11,337 nucleotides of DNA from Roseburia sp. GTDB lineage: Bacteria > Bacillota > Clostridia > Lachnospirales > Lachnospiraceae. The position numbers and the translations under genes were made by a program. Each line of letters starts with the position of its first letter. The stretch's first letter is position 1. The stretch is from the NCBI GenBank assembly GCA_030844625.1, contig JAUUNJ010000053.1, positions 1 through 11,337 on the forward strand. Direction: 5' to 3'. The notes under the pieces were generated by a model. That model worked only from the letters and a program-made list of their open reading frames with translations. It had not been told where the DNA came from and did no database searches. Positions 6,178 to 11,337 of this stretch are shown here, piece by piece.

Positions 6178-9100
6178 TTATATGGTTGCCACATCAACCA
6201 ATGTAAGATTTTCTTTTGCATCACTCTCTAAACTTGTAAGCAATGCATCAACCGTATCAAGACTTGTAAAGCAGTTCACACCCGTTTCGATGGAAGTTCT
6301 TCTAATTAAGAATCCATCACGGTTCTTATCCCTTCCCTGTGTCGGTGTGTCGATTACAATGTCTATCTTGTGTTCCAGAAGTAAGTCCATTACCGTTGGT
6401 GCTTCCTGATGAATCTTGTTGACCTTAATTGCGTCCACACCATTTTCACGTAATATATCTGCTGTACTTCTTGTGGCATATACTTCATAACCAAGTTTTT
6501 CGAAACGCTGTGCAAGCGGAATCACTTCCTGCTTGTCTGCATCCTTAACAGAGATAATAATCTTCTTATGTTTTGGCAAAATAACGCCTGCACCTAAGAA
6601 AGCTTTATACAATGCCTCATTAAATGTCTTTGCAATACCAAGACATTCACCTGTAGATTTCATTTCCGGTCCAAGACTTGTCTCTGCACCACGGATTTTC
6701 TCAAACGAAAATACCGGCATCTTGATTGCATAGTAATCTGCATTTGGCTGTAAGCCCGGCTGATATCCCTGTTCTTTAATACTCTTTCCAATAATACACT
6801 TTGTGGCAAGTTTTACAATCGGAATACCGGTAACCTTACTGATATATGGAACAGTTCTTGAAGAACGTGGGTTTACTTCAATTACATAAACCTGTCCGTC
6901 ACACACAATAAACTGAATATTAATCATTCCCTTTACGTGAAGTGACATTGCAAGCTTCTTTGTATAATCTTCAATAGTATCAATAATTTCCTGTGACAAT
7001 GTGTATGCAGGATATACGGAAATACTGTCTCCTGAATGAACTCCGGCTCTCTCAATATGTTCCATGACACCCGGAATTAAAATATCCTCTCCGTCACAGA
7101 TTGCATCTACTTCCACCTCAGTTCCCTGAAGATATTTGTCTACAAGGATTGGGTGATCCTGGGCGATTCTGTTGATGATCTCCATAAACTCTTCCACTTC
7201 TTCATCGCAGGTAGCTATCTGCATACCCTGACCGCCCAGAACGTAAGAAGGTCTTACCAATACCGGATATCCCAATTTGTTTGCTACTTCTTTTGCTTCT
7301 TCTGCTGTAAATACAGTACCGCCAGTAGGTCTTGGAATACCGCACTGTTCAAGAATTTCATCAAACAATTCTCTGTCCTCCGCTGCATCCACATCCTCTG
7401 CTTTTGTTCCAAGAATTGGAACCCCCATCTTCATGAGAGCTTCTGTAAGCTTAATAGCAGTCTGTCCGCCGAACTGAACAACCGCACCGTCAGGTTTTTC
7501 GATGTTTACAATATTTTCAACATCTTCCGGTGTGAGTGGCTCAAAATAAAGTTTATCTGCAATGTCAAAGTCCGTTGAAACAGTCTCCGGATTGTTGTTT
7601 ACAATAATGGTCTCATAACCTTCTTCTTTAAATGCCCATGTACAGTGAACAGAACAGAAGTCAAACTCAATTCCCTGTCCGATTCTGATTGGACCGGAAC
7701 CAAGTACGAGAACCTTCTTTAATGGATTTGTTTCTGCCGCTTCATTTTCACCGCCATATACAGAATAATAGTATGGTGTGGCAGCCTCAAATTCTGCCGC
7801 ACATGTATCGACCATCTTGTAAGCAGCTACAATGTTATTGTCATAACGCATCTGCTTGATTTCATTCTGTGGAATTTTTGTCAGTCTCTCAATGACTGTA
7901 TCAGGGAATTCAATTCTTTTTGCTTCTTTTAAAAGTTCCGGTGTCAAAGGACCGGCTTTTAAAGCGTTTTCCATTTCCACAATAATTGCCAGTTTGTCAA
8001 TAAACCATTTATCAATCATTGTAACTTCATGAATATGGTCGTAACTTACCCCACGTCTTAATGCCTCTGCAACAACCCAGATTCTTCTATCATCTACTTT
8101 GTGAAGCATATCTTCTAATTCATCATCACTAAGTCCTGTGAAATCATAATCCAAAAGGCATTCCACATGCTGTTCCAATGAACGGATTGCTTTCATTAAA
8201 GCGCCCTCAAAGTTATTGCAGATACTCATCACTTCACCGGTTGCCTTCATCTGCGTTGTAAGCTTTCTGCTTGCTGTTATGAATTTATCAAATGGCAGTC
8301 TTGGAATCTTAACAACACAGTAATCCAGTGTGGGTTCAAAACTGGCATATGTCTTCTGTGTAATTGCATTTTTGATTTCGTCCAATGTATAGCCCAGAGC
8401 AATCTTTGCCGCAACCTTAGCAATCGGATAACCTGTTGCCTTGGACGCTAATGCAGATGAACGACTAACTCTAGGGTTAACCTCAATAACACAATATTCA
8501 AAACTTTCAGGATGGAGTGCATACTGAACGTTACATCCACCTGTAATGTTTAATTCGTCAATAATATTTAATGCAGATGTACGAAGCATCTGATGTTCCT
8601 TATCACCGATTGTCTGTGATGGAGCAACAACAATACTGTCACCGGTATGAACACCAACAGGATCTAAGTTTTCCATATTACATACGGTAATACAATTGCC
8701 TGCCGAATCACGCATTACTTCGTATTCGATTTCTTTCCAGCCTGCAATACATCTCTCTACCAGAACCTGTCCCACACGGCTGAGTCTGAGACCATTCTCT
8801 AAAATCTCAACTAATTCTACCTGATTATGGGCAATACCGCCGCCACTGCCGCCAAGTGTATATGCCGGACGAAGCACTACCGGATAGCCGATTTTGTTTG
8901 TAAATGCAATACCATCTTCCACATTTTCAACAACCAAAGACGGCGCACACGGCTCACCGATTTTTTCCATTGTCTCTTTGAACTCAAGACGATCTTCTGC
9001 CTTCTTGATTGTCTCTGAAGTAGTTCCAATCAGATGACAATTATGTTCTTCCAGAAATCCTGTCTCTGCAATTTCCATGGCAAGGTTCAGCCCTGCCTGT

Positions 9101-9375
9101 CCACCAAGAGTCGGAAGAATACTGTCAGGTTTTTCCTTCTCGATAATCTTCTTCAGTACAGGTACGGTTAATGGTTCAATGTAAACTTCATCGGCAATAT
9201 CCTTATCTGTCATAATGGTCGCCGGGTTCGAATTTAAAAGAACAACCTCTATACCCTCTTCTTTCAGAGAGCGGCATGCCTGAGTTCCTGCATAGTCAAA
9301 CTCTGCCGCCTGCCCGATAACAATTGGACCGGAACCGATAACTAAAACTTTTTTAATTCTTAAATCTCTAGGCAT
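6178..9375 (-). CDS. carB: Carbamoyl-phosphate synthase large subunit
   Basis: Using ammonia delivered from CarA, bicarbonate and two ATP, this subunit makes carbamoyl phosphate for pyrimidine and arginine synthesis. At 1065 residues it is full length. The two homologous halves are visible: LVIGSGPIVIGQAAEFDYAG (11-30) is echoed by LVLGSGPIRIGQGIEFDFCS (556-575). Each is followed by an ATP-grasp domain, with RPAYTLGGSGGG (169-180) and EVNPRVSRSSA (298-308) in the first and RPSYVLGGQGMQ (708-719) and EVNPRSSRTVP (833-843) in the second. Residues about 405-550 are the oligomerisation region. Residues about 935-1065 form the MGS-like allosteric domain with DTPTQGRDKNRDGFLIRR (1009-1026). The start overlaps the carA stop by 8 bp, with GGAGGTG (9383-9389) 7 bases upstream inside carA. 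The allosteric domain is intact, so UMP-type effector control is plausible. Confidence 0.98.
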   Translation of the reverse strand: MPRDLRIKKVLVIGSGPIVIGQAAEFDYAGTQACRSLKEEGIEVVLLNSNPATIMTDKDIADEVYIEPLTVPVLKKIIEKEKPDSILPTLGGQAGLNLAMEIAETGFLEEHNCHLIGTTSETIKKAEDRLEFKETMEKIGEPCAPSLVVENVEDGIAFTNKIGYPVVLRPAYTLGGSGGGIAHNQVELVEILENGLRLSRVGQVLVERCIAGWKEIEYEVMRDSAGNCITVCNMENLDPVGVHTGDSIVVAPSQTIGDKEHQMLRTSALNIIDELNITGGCNVQYALHPESFEYCVIEVNPRVSRSSALASKATGYPIAKVAAKIALGYTLDEIKNAITQKTYASFEPTLDYCVVKIPRLPFDKFITASRKLTTQMKATGEVMSICNNFEGALMKAIRSLEQHVECLLDYDFTGLSDDELEDMLHKVDDRRIWVVAEALRRGVSYDHIHEVTMIDKWFIDKLAIIVEMENALKAGPLTPELLKEAKRIEFPDTVIERLTKIPQNEIKQMRYDNNIVAAYKMVDTCAAEFEAATPYYYSVYGGENEAAETNPLKKVLVLGSGPIRIGQGIEFDFCSVHCTWAFKEEGYETIIVNNNPETVSTDFDIADKLYFEPLTPEDVENIVNIEKPDGAVVQFGGQTAIKLTEALMKMGVPILGTKAEDVDAAEDRELFDEILEQCGIPRPTGGTVFTAEEAKEVANKLGYPVLVRPSYVLGGQGMQIATCDEEVEEFMEIINRIAQDHPILVDKYLQGTEVEVDAICDGEDILIPGVMEHIERAGVHSGDSISVYPAYTLSQEIIDTIEDYTKKLAMSLHVKGMINIQFIVCDGQVYVIEVNPRSSRTVPYISKVTGIPIVKLATKCIIGKSIKEQGYQPGLQPNADYYAIKMPVFSFEKIRGAETSLGPEMKSTGECLGIAKTFNEALYKAFLGAGVILPKHKKIIISVKDADKQEVIPLAQRFEKLGYEVYATRSTADILRENGVDAIKVNKIHQEAPTVMDLLLEHKIDIVIDTPTQGRDKNRDGFLIRRTSIETGVNCFTSLDTVDALLTSLESDAKENLTLVDVATI

Positions 9376-10447
9376 TCTTTTTCACCTCCATCATCTGAAT
9401 AAACTCATCAAACAGTCTGTCAGAATCCTGTGGACCCGGACATGCTTCCGGATGGAACTGAACTGTAAAAATATTCTTGTTCTTATATCTTAAACCTTCT
9501 ACGGTTTTATCATTAACATTTATGAAAGCAACTTTTGCAATTTCAGGATCAACAGTATCACCATCTACCATGTACCCGTGATTCTGTGAGGAAATATAAA
9601 CATGACCGGAATCCAAATCCTTAACAGGATGATTTCCTCCTCTGTGACCGTATTTCATTTTCTTGGTATCTGCTCCTGTGGCAAGTGCCATCAGCTGATG
9701 CCCAAGACAGATTGCAAAAATCGGAATATCTGTATTGTAAAGTTTTCTAATCTGTTCTATCTGATAAACACATTCTTTTGGATCTCCCGGTCCGTTTGAC
9801 AACATAATGCCGTCCGGGTTAGATGCAATAATTTCTTCTGCGGATGTTCCCGCCGGATAAATGGTAACATTACACCCTCTTCTGTTTAAAGAGTCTCCAA
9901 TATTGTTTTTCGCACCAATGTCTAATAATGCAACATCAAATCCGTCACCTGGTAATACTTTCTTTTCTGTGCAGCTGACTTTCTTAACTACACCTGAAAC
10001 TTTATATTCTTTGATTTTAGGAATTACCTCATCAAGATCATAGTTTTCATCTGTGGTAATCATGCCGTTCATTGTTCCCTTTTCACGAAGAATCTTTGTA
10101 AGTGCTCTTGTGTCAATTCCTGCAATTCCCGGGATGTCATTTTCTTCTAAGAAATTCTGAATAGTATCATCGCATCTGAAATTACTTGGCATTCTGCTAA
10201 GCTCATTCACAATATATCCATCCGGCCACGGTTTTAAGGATTCCATGTCCTCATGACAGATACCGTAATTACCAATCAGTGGATATGTCATACACACTGC
10301 CTGTCCTGCATAGGATGGGTCTGTAAGAACTTCAAGATACCCCCACATAGATGTATTAAATACGATTTCACTAATCACTTCTTTTGTTGATCCAATCGAT
10401 GTTCCCTTGAAAACTGTACCGTCTTCTAAGATTAGAAAAGCATTCAT
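9368..10447 (-). CDS. carA: Carbamoyl-phosphate synthase small subunit (glutamine amidotransferase)
   Basis: This subunit hydrolyses glutamine and channels ammonia to CarB. The 359 residues match the family. The N-terminal CarA domain (1-150) includes FNTSMWGYLEVLTDPSYAGQ (30-49) and IAGIDTRALTKILREKG (108-124). The class I glutamine amidotransferase domain (170-357) has the oxyanion-hole motif LSNGPGDP (216-223), the nucleophile Cys247 in AICLGHQL (245-252), and the His332/Glu334 pair in FHPEA (331-335), so the catalytic triad is complete. The ATG has AAGGAAG 8 bases upstream. Its 3' end overlaps carB by 8 bp (ATGCCTAG), which points to translational coupling. A TTGAAT-17-TATAAT promoter lies about 105 bp upstream. 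Confidence 0.98.
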   Translation of the reverse strand: MNAFLILEDGTVFKGTSIGSTKEVISEIVFNTSMWGYLEVLTDPSYAGQAVCMTYPLIGNYGICHEDMESLKPWPDGYIVNELSRMPSNFRCDDTIQNFLEENDIPGIAGIDTRALTKILREKGTMNGMITTDENYDLDEVIPKIKEYKVSGVVKKVSCTEKKVLPGDGFDVALLDIGAKNNIGDSLNRRGCNVTIYPAGTSAEEIIASNPDGIMLSNGPGDPKECVYQIEQIRKLYNTDIPIFAICLGHQLMALATGADTKKMKYGHRGGNHPVKDLDSGHVYISSQNHGYMVDGDTVDPEIAKVAFINVNDKTVEGLRYKNKNIFTVQFHPEACPGPQDSDRLFDEFIQMMEVKKNA

Positions 10448-10491
10448 AAATGTGTCTTCCTTTCTTGTGTTTTTCGTAGTATGTCAATTGT

Positions 10492-10512
10492 AGGTTGAAA
10501 TGATTTCAGCCT
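10492..10512 (-). promoter_or_regulatory. Hairpin/palindrome in the carA leader
   Basis: TGAAATGATTTCA (10496-10508) is a 13-bp palindrome extended by AGG/CCT arms with one mismatch (10492-10512). It lies within the first 60 bases of the predicted carA transcript. It could be an operator for a repressor or a stem in the leader RNA. An alternative GCC/GGC pairing with the upstream GCGCC would compete with it. There is no T-run, so it is not a simple attenuator, and I see no PyrR-binding consensus. Confidence 0.35.
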
Positions 10513-10552
10513 GCAAAAAGGCGCACTACTGCCATTTGCTCAAATTGTAAAG

Positions 10553-10581
10553 ATTATACCAAAAAACTCGATGCAATTCAA
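10553..10581 (-). promoter_or_regulatory. carAB promoter
   Basis: On the minus strand, TTGAAT (10576-10581), a 17-bp spacer and a perfect TATAAT (10553-10558) form a strong sigma-A promoter. Transcription should begin near 10546, leaving a leader of about 100 bases before carA. Confidence 0.8.
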
Positions 10582-10668
10582 CATTATCCGCAAAGTATTT
10601 TTCTATGAACTTTTATTAGCATTTTTCTGTTCTCTTTTTCATCAAACATCTATTACTTCATTCAATAT

Positions 10669-10708
10669 GAAAAGCCAGTCTGAATAGTTTAATCCATTCA
10701 GACTGGCT
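10669..10708 (-). terminator. 13-bp perfect hairpin, probable terminator
   Basis: AGCCAGTCTGAAT (10673-10685) and its exact complement (10696-10708) enclose a 10-base loop. On the minus strand the stem is followed by TTTTC, giving a short U-tract. It lies just upstream of the carA promoter and would insulate carAB from transcription entering from the right. Confidence 0.55.
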
Positions 10709-10835
10709 CAGTTGTTGCCGGGCAACAAACCACGGCGGCATCCAATCCCACAGTAACATTCCCCCCAAAAGTGAAATTCGGTCGTTCACAAAATATTCCA
10801 CTTATCTATTACCATGTATTTCCAATTGAATGCAT
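10669..10835 (-). ncRNA. Candidate structured small RNA between the dGTPase-like gene and carA
   Basis: This gene-free interval is bounded on the minus strand by a TATAAT-containing site (10840-10845) and a strong hairpin with a short T-run (10669-10708). In between are GTGAA/TTCAC (10771-10775 with 10785-10789), a G-run (10761-10766), and TTGTTGC/GCAACAA (10712-10718 with 10722-10728). The interval is locally much more GC-rich than its AT-rich flanks. I recognise no named RNA family: the cores of the cobalamin, c-di-GMP, SAM and TPP riboswitches are absent. It could equally be a palindromic repeat insertion. Confidence 0.25.
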
Positions 10836-10839
10836 TTTT

Positions 10840-10845
10840 ATTATA
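10840..10845 (-). promoter_or_regulatory. Possible -10 element for the candidate small RNA
   Basis: There is a perfect TATAAT on the minus strand, but no recognisable -35 at 16-19 bp spacing and no extended -10 TG. It is placed between the AU-rich terminator and the structured interval. In AT-rich DNA this may be chance. Confidence 0.3.
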
Positions 10846-10880
10846 CACCAAAATTATCTATAGTTCATTATCTTATTATG

Positions 10881-10910
10881 AAAAAAATGTTTTTTATATC
10901 GCAAAAAACA
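10881..10910 (-). terminator. AU-rich terminator of the dGTPase-like gene
   Basis: On the minus strand TGTTTTTT pairs with AAAAAACA across a 7-base loop (10888-10895 with 10903-10910) and is followed by seven T (10881-10887). The stem is weak, but the U-tract is long and the site lies 70 bp after the stop codon. Confidence 0.5.
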
Positions 10911-10978
10911 GGATAATTCATTGAAATCTTCTCTGGTTCGTCAATCAGTTATATATTCCCCCTTACAATGACAAACTG

Positions 10979-11337
10979 TTATTCCTTTTGAAAATATGAA
11001 ATATATTCAATTGAATATTTACTATTGGGAAATAACTGTTTATGTAAATCAATAAAATAGTCATCTGTCATGCTGGCAATATAATCTGCTACAATCTGAT
11101 TTGGCTCCTCATTTAAGTAATCAAAATCTTTATAGTATTTTAATGCTTCTTTTATAAAACAAACGTGATGTCTGTAAATTATGGAATTTTCATCCTTACT
11201 TTTCAGTTGTTCCAAAAGTGCATAATATACTTCCTTGAACATTGGTTTGATAATTTCATTATATTTAGAATTAATTTTCTCATTCAAATATATAACATCA
11301 TAGTTTTCTTTCTTGGACGTTTTCAAATCTCTGTATG
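10979..11337 (-). CDS. HD-domain dGTPase-like triphosphohydrolase, C-terminal fragment
   Basis: The frame is open to the window edge (codons reading YRDLKTSKK at the start), so only the last 119 or so residues are seen. The C-terminal part NQIVADYIASMTDDYFIDLHKQLF resembles the conserved helical tail of bacterial dGTP triphosphohydrolase-like proteins (DYIAGMTDRYA in many members), which cut dNTPs to deoxynucleoside and triphosphate. The HD metal site would lie upstream, outside the window. TTG at 11326 is not a believable start because the frame continues past it. The assignment rests on the tail motif alone, so another HD-domain hydrolase is possible. Confidence 0.7.
   Translation of the reverse strand, partial: YRDLKTSKKENYDVIYLNEKINSKYNEIIKPMFKEVYYALLEQLKSKDENSIIYRHHVCFIKEALKYYKDFDYLNEEPNQIVADYIASMTDDYFIDLHKQLFPNSKYSIEYISYFQKE

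Noticed and set aside
7153..7578. A 141-codon plus-strand frame opposite carB
   Set aside because: It is fully inside carB on the other strand, has Cys/Phe-rich composition typical of antisense reading, and has no ribosome site.
10492..10545. PyrR-type attenuator in the carA leader
   Set aside because: The leader contains AGGCUG, which superficially recalls the PyrR-binding loop, but the conserved UCCAGAGAGGCU core and the following terminator with a U-run are missing.
10658..10759. A 33-codon minus-strand frame (starting MLLWDWMPPWFVARQQ) crossing the candidate structured region
   Set aside because: It reads straight through both hairpins, runs past the terminator-like stem, and its only G-rich upstream sequence is one base from the ATG, too close to act as a ribosome site. 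The frame is best explained by the palindromes, not by coding.
10669..10835. Cobalamin riboswitch suggested by GGGGGGAA and GCCAGT-like segments
   Set aside because: The B12 box (GCCACUG) and the paired core around it are absent on both strands, and the downstream gene carA is not a typical target.
11324..11326. TTG 11326 as start of an independent 115-residue protein
   Set aside because: The frame remains open to the window edge with plausible residues, there is no ribosome site, and the content matches only the C-terminal tail of a larger HD-domain enzyme.

Overview
The window looks like a low-GC Firmicute, most likely a Lachnospiraceae-type Clostridium (Roseburia/Agathobacter/Eubacterium-like). 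The support is AT-rich intergenic DNA, AGGAGG-type ribosome sites, Thr/Glu-rich extracellular linkers, and a UAP1-like nucleotidyltransferase next to argS. The genus is inference from gene content and style, not from a search.

Layout. Almost everything is on the minus strand. From high to low coordinates it reads: the C-terminal end of an HD-domain dGTPase-like protein (10979-11337, cut by the window edge); a 531-bp gene-free stretch with an AU-rich terminator, a candidate small structured RNA ending in a strong hairpin, and a good carA promoter; carA and carB, overlapping by 8 bp; a soluble Hanks-type Ser/Thr kinase; and a lipoprotein gene split by one in-frame TAA codon. After a 113-bp gap with a promoter and a 9-bp inverted repeat come a UAP1-like UDP-sugar pyrophosphorylase and argS. 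At the left end a small single-pass membrane protein (355-699, plus strand) converges on argS. The 709-862 interval between them is almost continuous palindrome. A divergent HAD-family phosphatase (1-232, minus, partial) shares an overlapping promoter region with the small gene.

How the genes fit together. carA and carB form the heterodimeric carbamoyl-phosphate synthetase that feeds pyrimidine and arginine synthesis. The kinase follows carB and is separated from the lipoprotein gene by 17 bp, so these two look like a kinase/surface-protein pair that may be read through from carAB or from a weak internal promoter. The UAP1-like enzyme and argS are 33 bp apart and probably co-transcribed; they make a nucleotide sugar and arginyl-tRNA.

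Most of the window is housekeeping DNA. The least ordinary items are the in-frame stop in the lipoprotein gene, the palindrome block at 709-862, and the structured interval upstream of carA. I do not see a clear new multi-gene system, phage, IS element, CRISPR array, tRNA or rRNA.
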